Source: Solirubrobacter soli DSM 22325 (lineage in GTDB: Bacteria; Actinomycetota; Thermoleophilia; Solirubrobacterales; Solirubrobacteraceae). Taken from it: a stretch of 64,000 nucleotides of DNA. Below are positions 16,753 through 25,384 of this stretch, in pieces. The stretch is from the NCBI RefSeq assembly GCF_000423665.1, contig NZ_AUIK01000001.1, positions 686,422-750,421 on the forward strand, read 5' to 3'. How positions within the stretch are numbered: the stretch's first letter is position 1; the number at the start of each line of letters is the position of its first letter. The notes below the pieces were generated by a model. That model saw nothing but the letters and a program-made list of their open reading frames with translations, ran no database searches and had not been told where the DNA came from. Made by a program: the position numbers and the translations under genes.

Positions 16753-17253
16753 ATGGCGGAAGCGCGGGTCGAAGCGGGCGTGCCGGTCACCGCGGGTTGG
16801 TTCGTGGTCAACGCGGCCGACGCGCCGTGGCTGCACAACGAGATGCGCGCCGTGTGCAAGTTCGGGGGCGAGGGCGAGGCGCACTTCGACGACCTCGGCG
16901 TCGCTTTGTATTGGCTCGAGCCGGGGCAGCCGATGGCGATGTACCACCACGAGGCAGGGCAGGAGGACTTCCTGGTGCTGCGGGGACGCGCCCTGCTGAT
17001 CGTGGAGGGCGTCGAGCGTCCTTTGCGCGCGTGGGATCTCGTGCACTGTCCCCCGCGGATGCCGCACACGATCGTCGGCGGTCCCGAGCCCGCGTTGGTG
17101 CTGGCCGTCGGCGCGCGCAAGGAGCGCGGGAGCGCGCGCTATCCGGTCGAGCCGGCGGCGATCCGTCATGGCGCGGGCGTCGCGTCGGCGGACGAGGCAC
17201 CGTACGCGCGCTTCAGCACGCCGCGGCTCGGGCCGCCTCCGCCGGTCTTCTAG
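16753..17253 (+). CDS. Cupin-domain protein
   Basis: From ATG 16753 the protein has 166 residues and one cupin barrel. Motif 1 is MAMYHHEAGQEDFLVLRGRALLIVEG (His, His, Glu of the metal site) and motif 2 is PPRMPHTIVGG (the third His). Cupins of this small type are isomerases, dioxygenases or sugar-binding sensors; nothing here separates these roles. An N-terminal extension to 16675 is open but would overlap the antitoxin start, so I reject it. The last four bases overlap the convergent zinc-ribbon gene. Confidence 0.75.
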   Translation: MAEARVEAGVPVTAGWFVVNAADAPWLHNEMRAVCKFGGEGEAHFDDLGVALYWLEPGQPMAMYHHEAGQEDFLVLRGRALLIVEGVERPLRAWDLVHCPPRMPHTIVGGPEPALVLAVGARKERGSARYPVEPAAIRHGAGVASADEAPYARFSTPRLGPPPPVF

Positions 17254-18596
17254 ATCTCTTCCCGCTTGTAGGTGCGGCCGCCGTGCTCCTTCAGGATCGG
17301 GTTGATCTTGGCCAGCGCGGCGGTCTTGAGCTTGCCGACCTTCTGCAGGTCCGCGTCCGAGCACTTGGAGGCGCATTCGCGGTTCTGGCGCAGGGACTCG
17401 GTGATCGCGGCGTCGAAGGCCACGAGCGCGGCCTTGAGCTGCTTGTCGTCCGCCTGTTTGTCAAGCGCGCGGATGTCCTTCAGGAGCTTGGAGCGGTTGG
17501 CGATCGCGGCCTTCATGTCCCCGCTCACCGCCGACTTGCGACCTTTGGCCGAGAACCGCACGAGCTCGTCGAGCGTCTTGACCTGGGCCTCGATCGGGGC
17601 GGCCGTGGCCTTCGGCTTCGGGGTCTTCTTCGGCGTCGGCTCGGGCGTGGTCGCGACGGGGGTGTCCACCGGCGCGGCGACCTGCTTGGGCTCGTCGCCG
17701 CCGGTGAGCACGACGACCGCGGTGGTCACGATCGCCGCGAGCAGCACGATCGCGGCGACGATCCCCGCCGTCTTGCCGTCGATCCGCGAGCGGTTGGGGT
17801 TGACCGGTTCGGCGGCGCGCTTCTTCGGCTGTGTCGTCTCCTGCGGGGCGAGCGCGGGGAAGCCATGGCGCGTCTCGGCATAGCCGGGTGGGCGGTCGGC
17901 TTCCGGGGCTCGTTGCGCGGCGGCCGCGGCCTCGCGGGGCGTCGCGTCGGGCTGCGCGATGTCGGCGGGCTTCTCGCCGGTGTCCCAGTCGGGGCGCGGT
18001 GAGGAGATCTTCCAGAGCGAGGCCGCGGTGACGTAGCCGGGCGGCGTCTCGTCGGAGGGGTGGGCTTCGTGGGGCGGCTCCGCGGGCGCGGGCGGCTCGG
18101 GCGCGGCGGGCTCGGGCGCGGGCTCCGGTGCCGGCGGCGGCGCGGCGTCGGCGGGCGGGTGCGGCGAGGGCACCACGGGCGGCGCGGCGGCCGCGGGCGA
18201 CGGAACGACGGGCGGCGGCGCGGCGGCGAGCGGATCTCCCGAGCCCATGCCGGCGAGCGGGTCTCCCGCGGCGATCCCCGGTCCCGCCGGCACGGCGGGC
18301 AGCCGGCCCGACATCAGCGGGTTCCCACTCCCCACCGACGGCCCGGCGTTCGGGTCCGGCGGAGGCGGCTCCGGCGGCGGGCGGAGTGTCGGCGCCGTGA
18401 CCGCGGGCGGCTCCGGCGCCGGCCGCAACGCCGGTCCGGTCAGCGCGTTCGGCTCCGGGATCGGGGGCGGCTCTGGCGGCGGTTTCAACGCCGGCGACGT
18501 CAGCACCGAGGCGGGCATCCCGCACGCGTCGCACACCGCCGCGTCGGCGTCCAACTCGGTCCGGCAATAAGTGCAGATCTGGCGCCCTTCACTCAT
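17250..18596 (-). CDS. Zinc-ribbon, proline-rich, single-pass membrane protein
   Basis: A 448-residue protein. Residues 8-26 form a zinc ribbon (ICTYCRTEL...AVCDACGMP). Residues about 30-270 are a low-complexity Pro/Ala-rich stretch. One membrane span follows (GIVAAIVLLAAIVTTAVVVL, about 278-297), then a Thr/Pro/Lys linker and an extracellular helical domain with paired cysteines (RECASKCSDADL). The topology is zinc ribbon inside, helical domain outside. The function is unknown; similar proteins occur widely in actinobacteria and may sense or scaffold at the membrane. Confidence 0.7.
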   Translation of the reverse strand: MSEGRQICTYCRTELDADAAVCDACGMPASVLTSPALKPPPEPPPIPEPNALTGPALRPAPEPPAVTAPTLRPPPEPPPPDPNAGPSVGSGNPLMSGRLPAVPAGPGIAAGDPLAGMGSGDPLAAAPPPVVPSPAAAAPPVVPSPHPPADAAPPPAPEPAPEPAAPEPPAPAEPPHEAHPSDETPPGYVTAASLWKISSPRPDWDTGEKPADIAQPDATPREAAAAAQRAPEADRPPGYAETRHGFPALAPQETTQPKKRAAEPVNPNRSRIDGKTAGIVAAIVLLAAIVTTAVVVLTGGDEPKQVAAPVDTPVATTPEPTPKKTPKPKATAAPIEAQVKTLDELVRFSAKGRKSAVSGDMKAAIANRSKLLKDIRALDKQADDKQLKAALVAFDAAITESLRQNRECASKCSDADLQKVGKLKTAALAKINPILKEHGGRTYKREEI

Positions 18597-18661
18597 GTCG
18601 TGCGGGCGAGCCTAACCGCACCGGCGAGCCGCGTGGGCCTCACCGGTGCGGTCGGTGCGCA

Positions 18662-19156
18662 TCAGGCGGCGTGCTCGTGCCAGTTCTGACCGACCTGCCC
18701 ACCGCCGCGGAACCGCAGCTCCACGGTCCCGTTGGACTGGCGGGTGAGCGACGTCAGCGTCGCCCGATTGTCGAACCGCCCGTCGTTGGTGAACCCGCGG
18801 GTCCACTGCTGGTTCTTCGACGACGCGTTGCAGATCGCCAGGAACGGCCGCGTGTTGCCGACCGAGGCGGACAGGCACATCTGGTTGCTGAGCCCGACCG
18901 TGCTGGCGAGCTTGTACGTGGCGAACCCGCCGCCGACGTCCGTCTTGATCCACTTCTGACGCGAAGCGTTCACGTTGGTCGGCGCGAGGCTCACGCTCGT
19001 GCCGAACGCGCTGACCGGACCGGTGAGGGACTCGCCGGTCGCCGTCGAGGCGTGCAGGCGGACCGTCGTCGTCGCCGCATCGGCCTGCGAGGCCATCGGG
19101 ACCGCGATCGCCAGCATCGTGCCGAGACCGACGAGAGTGGAACGGAGAGAGATCAC
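18662..19156 (-). CDS. Secreted ricin-B-like lectin-type protein
   Basis: A 164-residue protein with a signal peptide (SLRSTLVGLGTMLAIAVPMASQADA). The mature part has beta-trefoil features: repeated W positions (SRQKWIKTDVGG, KNQQWTRGF) and a Cys pair (QMCLSASVGNTRPFLAICNASS), as in ricin-B repeats that bind sugars. Only about one full repeat is convincing, so carbohydrate binding is a moderate guess. It is probably secreted as a free binding protein. No linked enzyme is seen. Confidence 0.6.
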   Translation of the reverse strand: MISLRSTLVGLGTMLAIAVPMASQADAATTTVRLHASTATGESLTGPVSAFGTSVSLAPTNVNASRQKWIKTDVGGGFATYKLASTVGLSNQMCLSASVGNTRPFLAICNASSKNQQWTRGFTNDGRFDNRATLTSLTRQSNGTVELRFRGGGQVGQNWHEHAA

Positions 19157-19252
19157 TTGGTTGCTCCTTGAGGGATCGTTGATGCCTGCAAGGACGCGGC
19201 GTTCCGGGAGCCATTCCTCGGCGAGGGGGAGGCGGGGGACCTCCAGGGGGAG

Positions 19253-19764
19253 CTACTCGAAGAGCTCGGGATGCGTCGCGGGAGCGATGCAGTGCCACGT
19301 GTTCACGGGCGGATCGATCATCCGCTCCGTGAACGGGATGAAGCGCGGTTCGATTCGTGTGGTCGCCTCGACCGCCGCCTCCGTCACCGACCAGATGTCG
19401 TCGGCGTCCTGCACCGAGAACTCGAGCGACTCCGGGTTGATCCAGATGAAGAGCGTGGTGTCCCCGATCGTCGACCACCCGGGCTGCTCGATCCCGGGCG
19501 CGACCTCACTGCGCGGCATGTCGGGGTTGTGCGGGTTCTCGCGCGGCTCGGCACCGACTGCCGCCACGATCCCGAGCGCGTCCTCGACGGAGTGGATCCG
19601 CAAGTGAAGCCTGAGCGTGTCCCCATCCCCCGCGTGCCCACCGAACGCGCGGCAGAACCGGAACCAGCGCAGCCGCTTCGCCCACGCTCCGAGCTGCTCC
19701 GGCGTGTGCTCTTCGAACAGATACTGGCGGGCCCGCTCCTCGATGGTGTGAGGTTGTAGACCAT
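19253..19764 (-). CDS. Unrecognised protein with probable 2-base frameshift near start
   Basis: The reading frame from about 19745 down to 19253 codes for a natural-looking protein (IEERARQYLFEEHTPEQLGAWAKRLRWFRFCRAFGGHAG...NTWHCIAPATHPELFE). It has no ATG, GTG or TTG near its beginning. The only suitable ATG (19762-19764) is in another frame and reads MVYNLT before leaving the protein frame. Dropping one TG from the GGTGTGAG run at 19745-19752 would join them as MVYNLTIEERARQ. Either a dinucleotide duplication broke the gene or the assembly has an error. The ATG also shares bases with the start of the divergent oxidoreductase. The function is unknown. Confidence 0.5.
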
Positions 19765-20770
19765 GTCGTCGTCCAACCAGCAGATCCGCCTCGCCGCACG
19801 CCCCGTCGGCCTGCCGAAGCCCTCCGATTGGGAGCTGACCACCGAGCCGGCGCCAGGAGCCGGGCCGGGCGAGTTCGTCGTCGCAGTCGACTACCTCTCG
19901 ATCGATCCCGCGATGCGCCGCTGGATCGACGCCAGCCCGTTCTATTCCGCACCGGTCGCCATCGGAGATGTGATGGAGGCCGGTGCGGTCGGGCGCGTCA
20001 TCGCCTCCGAGCATCCCGGCTACGCGGTGGGAGACCACGTGTACGGCGGCTTCGGCGTCCAGGAGCTCGCACGCTCCGACGGCGCGGGAGTGACGAAGCT
20101 CGAGCCGCTGCTCGCCCCGCTCACCGCCTACCTCGGCGCACTCGGCATCCCGGGCCTCACCGCCTATTTCGGCTTGCTCGACATCGGTCGCCCGAGCCCC
20201 GGCGACACCGTCGTGATCTCGGGCGCGGCAGGCGGGGTCGGAAGCGTCGCCGGCCAACTCGCCCGGATCAAAGGCGCCCGCGTGATCGGCATCGCCGGCG
20301 GGCCCGAGAAGACCCGCTGGCTCACCGACGAGCTCGGCTTCGACGCCGCGATCGACTACAAGCGCCAGGACGTCACCGCCGAGCTCGACGACCTCGCGCC
20401 CGACGGCGTCGACGTCTTCTTCGACAACGTCGGCGGCGAGATCCTCGACGCCGTTCTGACGCACCTGGGCCGCGGCGCTCGGGTCGTCCTCAGCGGCGGC
20501 CTTTCGCAGTACAACGCCGAGCAGCAGCGAGGCCCGTCCAACTACCTGGAGCTGCTCCGCACGCGATCGTCGATGACCGGCTTCATCACCCCCGACTACG
20601 CCGACCGCTACCCGGAGGCCCTCACCGACCTCGCCGGCTGGCTGCGCGACGGCCGCCTGATCTCGCGCGAGCAGGTGATCGAGGGCGGCGTGCGCGCCTT
20701 CCCGGACGCGCTGGTGCGCCTCTTCGCGGGGGAGAACCTCGGCAAGCTCATGGTCGCGATCGCCCACTGA
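19763..20770 (+). CDS. NADP-dependent MDR oxidoreductase (curcumin/quinone reductase type)
   Basis: A 335-residue zinc-independent medium-chain reductase. The N-terminal part (IRLAARPVGLPKPSDWEL...VDYLSIDPAMRRWI) and the cofactor domain motif VISGAAGGVGSVAGQLARIKGARVIGIAGG match the leukotriene-B4/curcumin/alkenal reductase group. Later motifs DYKRQDV and DVFFDNVGGEILDAVL also fit. It would reduce conjugated double bonds of enones or quinones with NADPH. Its ATG overlaps the start codon of the divergent upstream frame (19253-19764). Confidence 0.92.
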   Translation: MSSSNQQIRLAARPVGLPKPSDWELTTEPAPGAGPGEFVVAVDYLSIDPAMRRWIDASPFYSAPVAIGDVMEAGAVGRVIASEHPGYAVGDHVYGGFGVQELARSDGAGVTKLEPLLAPLTAYLGALGIPGLTAYFGLLDIGRPSPGDTVVISGAAGGVGSVAGQLARIKGARVIGIAGGPEKTRWLTDELGFDAAIDYKRQDVTAELDDLAPDGVDVFFDNVGGEILDAVLTHLGRGARVVLSGGLSQYNAEQQRGPSNYLELLRTRSSMTGFITPDYADRYPEALTDLAGWLRDGRLISREQVIEGGVRAFPDALVRLFAGENLGKLMVAIAH

Positions 20771-20781
20771 CCCACTTGAAA

Positions 20782-20795
20782 GCAACGGCCGTTGC
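20782..20795. promoter_or_regulatory. 14-bp perfect palindrome upstream of RHH gene
   Basis: GCAACGGCCGTTGC is self-complementary. It lies in the 70-bp gap between the oxidoreductase stop and the ribbon-helix-helix gene, 45 bases before the ATG. Ribbon-helix-helix proteins usually bind such short palindromes in their own promoter. Confidence 0.5.
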
Positions 20796-20840
20796 GACCA
20801 CACGCGCTACCGTCGTCGGTTCCCGATCGAGAGGGCCGAT

Positions 20841-21098
20841 ATGGCCGGTGCGACCATCACCTTCAGAGTCGACGACGCCGAGCGCCGCGAGCTCGTCGCC
20901 CGCGCCGCGCGCGAGAAGGTCAACTTGTCCGACTACATCCGGGTTCGGCTGGGGCTGCGTGCCCAAGGCGCTCAAGGAGACCTCGACGTGGAGATCGGCT
21001 CGGAGCTCGAGCGGAGCCTGCAAGCGCAGGTGGCCGACCACGAACTGCGCCTGCAGGCCCTCGAGGCCGGTGGTGGCGCCGAGCGCGGGCAGGCGTGA
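20841..21098 (+). CDS. Ribbon-helix-helix DNA-binding protein
   Basis: An 85-residue protein. The first strand and two helices (ATITFRVDDAERRELVARAAREKVNLSDYIRVRLGL) fit the CopG/MetJ-like ribbon-helix-helix fold. The C-terminal 40 residues form an amphipathic helix (LERSLQAQVADHELRLQALEAG), probably a coiled-coil dimer or partner-binding segment. Such proteins are often antitoxins, but no toxin gene follows; the next feature is a tRNA. A standalone regulator is more likely. Confidence 0.7.
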   Translation: MAGATITFRVDDAERRELVARAAREKVNLSDYIRVRLGLRAQGAQGDLDVEIGSELERSLQAQVADHELRLQALEAGGGAERGQA

Positions 21099-21213
21099 CG
21101 GGCAGACCCGCGGGACGCGTGGCCTTCCACGCGGTGCGTCGAGGCCTCCGGCGGGGCGTTGGACCACCGCTGGAGACCTCGGAAACCGCGCCCTAGAGCG
21201 CCGTGCGCCGAAG

Positions 21214-21286
21214 AGCCGACGACCGGACTCGAACCGGTGACCCCTTCATTACGAGTGAAGTGCTCTACCAGCTGAGCTACGTCGGC
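21214..21286 (-). tRNA. tRNA-Thr (anticodon CGU)
   Basis: Read on the minus strand, the 7-bp acceptor arms GCCGACG (21280-21286) and CGTCGGC (21215-21221) pair perfectly. The D arm is AGCTCAGCTGGTAGAGC, the anticodon stem is CTTCA/TGAAG with loop CTCGTAA (anticodon CGT), and the T arm has GGTTCGAGTCC. The CCA end is not encoded. It decodes ACG, a common threonine codon in GC-rich genomes. Confidence 0.97.
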
Positions 21287-21327
21287 GCAGGGCGCAGGGT
21301 AGCGAAGGATCGGGCTACATTCTCGGC

Positions 21328-22083
21328 GTGTTGCGACGAGTCGCGAAGTTCGCGGTGGTGGCGACCGTTGCGGCGCCTGGGTTCAGCAAGGAAATCGGGG
21401 ATGGCGACGTCTTCCGGTGGACGCATGCCGGCGGGATCGGAGCCCTGATCGGCGCCGCGTGGACGGAGGGCGAGGCGGCCGAGCGACAGATCAGCGTCAG
21501 CGACCAGGACGTAACCGAAGCGATCGCGCCCCCGCACGACGGGCTCAACGCCAAGGACCGCCGCTACGAGGCCAAGGTCAGCCTGCTGGATGCCGCGCTC
21601 AAAGCGCCGATCCTGCAACAGGCGGCGCAGTCCGTCACGCAGCAACAGATCGACGACTACGTCACACAACACCCGAAGCTCGCGCCCGAGCAACGACGCG
21701 TCCGGGCGATCGAAGCACGCAGCACCCAAGAGGCGAGACGCATCAAAGCGGCCATCCAGCGCGGCCTGACGTGGCGAGCGGCGGCGCGGCGCTATAGGAC
21801 GGTCGTGACGCACGATGTCGGCGACGTGAACATCGACCGGGCGCCGGTCCACACGGTCCTCCGGTTCAGGCGAACTGTCTTTGAGGTGACCAGCATCCGG
21901 CCTGCGAGGCCCCTGCCGATCGACCAGCAGAAGGCCCAGGCGTGGGAACTCCTGGCGGGCGAGGCGCAGCAGCGCGCGGCCAACGAGTTCGAACAAGCGA
22001 TGCAAGCGAAATGGCGTCCACGCACGACTTGTGCGGCCCCCGCGAGCGCGAAGGACTTCTGCAGCAACTCCCCAACGGGCTAG
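21328..22083 (+). CDS. SurA/PpiC-like exported foldase-type protein
   Basis: A 251-residue protein with a GTG start 41 bp after the tRNA. The N-terminus is weakly hydrophobic (RRVAKFAVVATVAAPG). The middle has helices typical of the SurA N-terminal chaperone region (VTQQQIDDYVTQHPKLAPEQRRVRAIEARSTQEARRIKAAIQRGLTWRAAARRY), followed by a small beta-containing domain where a parvulin domain usually sits. The tail KWRPRTTCAAPASAKDFC resembles the end of Thermoleophilia PpiC-type isomerases. Parvulin active-site residues are not clearly present, so a chaperone role is more likely than isomerase activity. Confidence 0.5.
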   Translation: MLRRVAKFAVVATVAAPGFSKEIGDGDVFRWTHAGGIGALIGAAWTEGEAAERQISVSDQDVTEAIAPPHDGLNAKDRRYEAKVSLLDAALKAPILQQAAQSVTQQQIDDYVTQHPKLAPEQRRVRAIEARSTQEARRIKAAIQRGLTWRAAARRYRTVVTHDVGDVNIDRAPVHTVLRFRRTVFEVTSIRPARPLPIDQQKAQAWELLAGEAQQRAANEFEQAMQAKWRPRTTCAAPASAKDFCSNSPTG

Positions 22084-22146
22084 AACCGTCCCACCCGCGA
22101 GCACAGCGCCGAAAACTCGTACATCCGCCGAAGTTCGGATACCTCC

Positions 22147-22188
22147 GTTGTTGCGCTGATCGTGCGTCCCTATCGTCGCTGCAACAAC
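22147..22188. promoter_or_regulatory. Spaced inverted repeat before signalling operon
   Basis: GTTGTTGC (22147-22154) and GCAACAAC (22181-22188) are exact complements 26 bases apart. They lie in the 210-bp gap between the foldase-like gene and the receiver-domain gene. This could be an operator or an mRNA stem; nothing else in the gap is recognisable. Confidence 0.3.
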
Positions 22189-22293
22189 CGTTGACGAAGG
22201 GGCTCGGCGCCCCATGTCCGAAGTACGAGGAGCAGAGTGTTTGATGCGGTGGCCACGGATGGTCCTCCGCCCCCGGGATCGAGGGGGGCGCGT

Positions 22294-22773
22294 GTGAGCG
22301 ATCGCTTCCAGCGATCGCGGGTGCCGATGTTGCCGACGGTCTTGTTCGCGGATGCGAGCGAGGACTACCGGTCGATGGCGCGGGATGCGCTCCTCGAAGG
22401 CCGGAACGCGACCGACATGCGGACGGTCGCGGATGGGACGGAAGTGCTCGCGTATCTCGAGCGGGTGGGCGCCACGAAGGGTGCGGTGACACCGGCGCCG
22501 AGCCTGATCGTCGTCGACGCGGATCTGCCGGGCACGCCGGCAGGCACCGAGTTGATCAAGGCGCTCAAGAGCAACCCCAAGACGAGGCGGATCCCGGTCG
22601 TCGCGCTCGGCGCGGACGACGACGCGGCAAAGGTCGACGCCGCGTACGAGGCCGGCGCGAACACGTACATCGTCAAGCCGGTCACGTTCCTGGCGCTCGT
22701 GCGCCTCATGAAGGTCTTCACCGCCTACTGGCTGGAGACCGCCGAACTCCCGCAGGACCAGGACAGCGCCTGA
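22294..22773 (+). CDS. Single-domain response regulator
   Basis: I take the GTG at 22294 (GAGGGGGG upstream), with ATG 22327 (MLPTVLFADA) as the alternative; earlier codons lack a ribosome site. The receiver domain has an acidic start FADASEDY, phosphoacceptor Asp in LIVVDADLPG, a threonine-like switch at VVALGA and the conserved Lys in TYIVKPVTF. The pattern TELIKALKSNPKTRRIPVVAL is that of Rcp1-like regulators that work with phytochrome-type kinases. No output domain is present. The stop overlaps the next gene's start in TGATG, so it probably feeds the GGDEF-EAL protein. Confidence 0.88.
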   Translation: MSDRFQRSRVPMLPTVLFADASEDYRSMARDALLEGRNATDMRTVADGTEVLAYLERVGATKGAVTPAPSLIVVDADLPGTPAGTELIKALKSNPKTRRIPVVALGADDDAAKVDAAYEAGANTYIVKPVTFLALVRLMKVFTAYWLETAELPQDQDSA

Positions 22774-24854
22774 TGCGCGTCCTCGCCGTCTCCGCCGACA
22801 ACGCCCGCCACGCCCCCGTCCGCGCACTGCTGCGGGCCGAGGAGGTCGAGCACGTCACGACGCTGGACGCGGCGAAGCAGGCGGCGACGCGGACCCACTA
22901 CGACGTGATCCTCGTGGACCGCGAGATCGACCCGCCGGGCACGGACGGTCTCGACCTGGCGGCGCAGCTCGTCCAGGCCGCCAGGCAGACGCCGGTGATC
23001 GTGCTGACGCACACCGCCGACAAGCAGGCCGACCAGAAGGCCGTCGACGCCGGCATCGCGGACTTCCTGCTCGTCCCCGGTCTGTCCTCGGACCGGCTCG
23101 AGCACGCGATCCGCTACGCGATCACCCACCAGAGAACCCTCCAGAGACTCGCCGAGTCGGAGGAGCGCTATGCCCTCGCCCAACGCGGCTCCAATGACGG
23201 CATCTGGGACTGGGACCTGACCCGCGACACCGTCTTCTACTCGCCGCGCTGGAAGAGCATGCTCGGCTACAAGGAGCACGAGGTGCAGTCGACCCGCGGG
23301 GAGTGGCTCGGCCGCGCCCACAGGGACGATCGCGCCCCGCTCACCCACGCGCTCGACGCCTACGCGCGCGGCGACAACTCCATCGAGAACTTCGAGTTCG
23401 AGCATCGCCTCCAACACCGGGACGGCGAGTACCGATACATGCTCGCCCGCGCCACGGCGGTGCGAGACGCCGACAAGAAGGCCACCCGGATCGTCGGCTC
23501 GCTCACCGACGTCACCGAACGCCGCGAGGCGGAACGCCGCCTGCAGCACGACGCGCTCCACGACACGCTCACCGGCCTCCCCAACCGCACGCTCTTCATC
23601 GATCGCGTCGACCAGTCGATCCGCCGGGCGCTCAGAAGACACCCGGACACCTGCGCCGCGGTGCTGTTCCTCGACCTCGACCGCTTCAAGATCGTCAACG
23701 ACTCGATGGGGCACGCCGTCGGCGATCAGCTCCTCATGTCGGTCGCCAAACGCCTCGAGGCCGCCCTGCGGCCCAACGACACCGTCGCCCGCCTCTCCGG
23801 CGACGAGTTCACGATCCTGCTGGACGACGTCAACGAGGCCCGCGAGGCGACGATCATCGCCGAGCGCGTCCTGCACTCCCTGCAGGCGCCGTTCCTGCTC
23901 GACGGGCGCGAGGTCTTCATCGGCGCCTCCATCGGCATCGCGCTCGCGACGGCGCGCAGCCACCCCGAGCAGGTGATGCGCGACGCCGACGTCGCGATGT
24001 ACCGCGCCAAGGCGGACGGGAAGGGCCGCCACGCGGTCTTCGACGCCGAGATGCACGAGCAGGTGATGCGCCGGCTCAATCTCGAGCACGAGCTTCGCAG
24101 CGCCATCGAGAACGGCTCGCTCGAGGTCGGCTACCAGCCGATCGTGCAGGCCGCGACCGGCCGCATCGTCGGCTTCGAGGCGCTCGGGCGCTGGCCGCAT
24201 GGCGAGCCGGCGGAGGTCTTGGCGATGGCGGAGGAGACGGGGCTGGCCGTCCCGCTCGCGCGTCAGGTGATGAGGACCGCGTGTGCGCAGCTCGCGGGCT
24301 GGCGCGAGCTGCCGCGCGGGGCGGGCCTCACCGTGGGCGTCAATGTCAGCGGGCGGTCGCTGGCGGAGCCCGACTTCATCCCGCACCTGCGGCGGACGCT
24401 CGCCGAGACCGGGCTCGACGCCCGCGCGCTGAGGCTCGAGGTGTCGGAGGCGGATCTGACCCGCGGGCGGGCGGATGAGGCGACGCGCCAGGTGCTCGAG
24501 CAGACGCTCGCGCAGGTCGGCGTGCGCACGCACATCGACCACTTCGGGACGGGCGCGTCGCCGCTGCGGCTGCTGCACCGCTTCCCGGGCGACGCGATCA
24601 AGATCTCGCCCGCGCTCGTCGCCGGGATCGGCCACGACGCGGGCGCGTTCGAGATCGTGCGCGCGGTGGTGGGACTGGCGCACAACCTCGGGCTCGAGGT
24701 GATCGCCGAAGGCGTGGAGAAGCGCGAGCAGCTCGACTATCTCAAGGTGCTCGGTTGCGAGTTCGCGCAGGGCCCGCAGATCGCTCCCACGCTCACGGCT
24801 GAGGGAGCGCGGGCGCTGCTGGAGTCAACAGCGCCCTCGCACCTACCGGTCTAG
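22773..24854 (+). CDS. REC-PAS-GGDEF-EAL cyclic-di-GMP protein
   Basis: This is a 693-residue multidomain signalling protein. Residues 1-125 are a receiver-like domain (VILVDREID). Residues about 130-255 form a PAS/PAC domain (GSNDGIWDWDLTRDTVFYSPRWKSMLGY). Residues about 260-430 are GGDEF (LTGLPNR, LDRFKIVNDSMGH, signature SGDEF). Residues about 440-690 are EAL. The GGDEF site is intact enough for diguanylate cyclase activity. The EAL domain keeps EALGRW, LEVSEADL and AEGVEK. Its metal motif, however, reads IDHFGTG instead of IDDFGTG, and KID reads KIS, so phosphodiesterase activity is doubtful. It is coupled to the upstream receiver gene. Confidence 0.93.
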   Translation: MRVLAVSADNARHAPVRALLRAEEVEHVTTLDAAKQAATRTHYDVILVDREIDPPGTDGLDLAAQLVQAARQTPVIVLTHTADKQADQKAVDAGIADFLLVPGLSSDRLEHAIRYAITHQRTLQRLAESEERYALAQRGSNDGIWDWDLTRDTVFYSPRWKSMLGYKEHEVQSTRGEWLGRAHRDDRAPLTHALDAYARGDNSIENFEFEHRLQHRDGEYRYMLARATAVRDADKKATRIVGSLTDVTERREAERRLQHDALHDTLTGLPNRTLFIDRVDQSIRRALRRHPDTCAAVLFLDLDRFKIVNDSMGHAVGDQLLMSVAKRLEAALRPNDTVARLSGDEFTILLDDVNEAREATIIAERVLHSLQAPFLLDGREVFIGASIGIALATARSHPEQVMRDADVAMYRAKADGKGRHAVFDAEMHEQVMRRLNLEHELRSAIENGSLEVGYQPIVQAATGRIVGFEALGRWPHGEPAEVLAMAEETGLAVPLARQVMRTACAQLAGWRELPRGAGLTVGVNVSGRSLAEPDFIPHLRRTLAETGLDARALRLEVSEADLTRGRADEATRQVLEQTLAQVGVRTHIDHFGTGASPLRLLHRFPGDAIKISPALVAGIGHDAGAFEIVRAVVGLAHNLGLEVIAEGVEKREQLDYLKVLGCEFAQGPQIAPTLTAEGARALLESTAPSHLPV

Positions 24855-25342
24855 TAGCGCGTCGGCTCGTCGCGACGGGTGGGCACGTCCTCGCGGTCGA
24901 ACCGGGCGGGGCGCTCGTTGGGGGCATCGTCGAGCGTGCCGGCGCCGTTGCGCTCGTGACGGTCGTCGACACCGTCGCCGTCGCGATCGTGGCGACCCGC
25001 CACGTCGGCGAAGCGATCGCGCTCTGACTCGTCGATCAGCTCGTCGTCGGCCATGCCGCGCTCGTGCAGGCCCGCACGCTCCTGGTGCAGCTCCGCCTGA
25101 GCTCGCTCGGCCTCCGCCTCCTTGGCGGCGATCCGTGCCCTCTGTTCGGCCTCGGACGCTCGCGCCTCACGGGCAGAAGCCTCGGCACGCTGTTCCTCGG
25201 CCGCGCGTTCGCGGCGGGTGTTGAGCTCTCGCTCACGCTTCTGCATCTCGGCCTTGGCACGCATTCGCGGAACCATGAACGCGAGAAGAGCGATCACGAT
25301 CAACGCGACGACGACGATGGCGATGATTGCGCCGGTGGTCAT
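24851..25342 (-). CDS. Membrane-anchored coiled-coil protein
   Basis: A 163-residue protein with one N-terminal membrane span (GAIIAIVVVALIVIALLAFMVP). A charged coiled coil follows (about 30-100, rich in Glu, Arg and Ala). The tail is acidic and disordered and contains DRDGDGVDD. Such small anchored coiled coils are common in actinobacteria and have no known function; DUF-type stress or envelope roles have been suggested by annotation only. It is convergent with the GGDEF-EAL gene (4-bp overlap) and divergent from the PHP gene. Confidence 0.7.
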   Translation of the reverse strand: MTTGAIIAIVVVALIVIALLAFMVPRMRAKAEMQKRERELNTRRERAAEEQRAEASAREARASEAEQRARIAAKEAEAERAQAELHQERAGLHERGMADDELIDESERDRFADVAGRHDRDGDGVDDRHERNGAGTLDDAPNERPARFDREDVPTRRDEPTRY

Positions 25343-25384
25343 CGGAAACCTCCTTCGCTGGGGTTGCTGTCAGCCTTCCCGTCG

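Noticed and set aside
20841..21098. Ribbon-helix-helix protein as an antitoxin
   Set aside because: No toxin gene follows or precedes it; the next feature is a tRNA and the upstream gene is an oxidoreductase.
21214..21286. tRNA as an integration site for a mobile element
   Set aside because: No integrase and no second copy of the tRNA end was noticed in the window.
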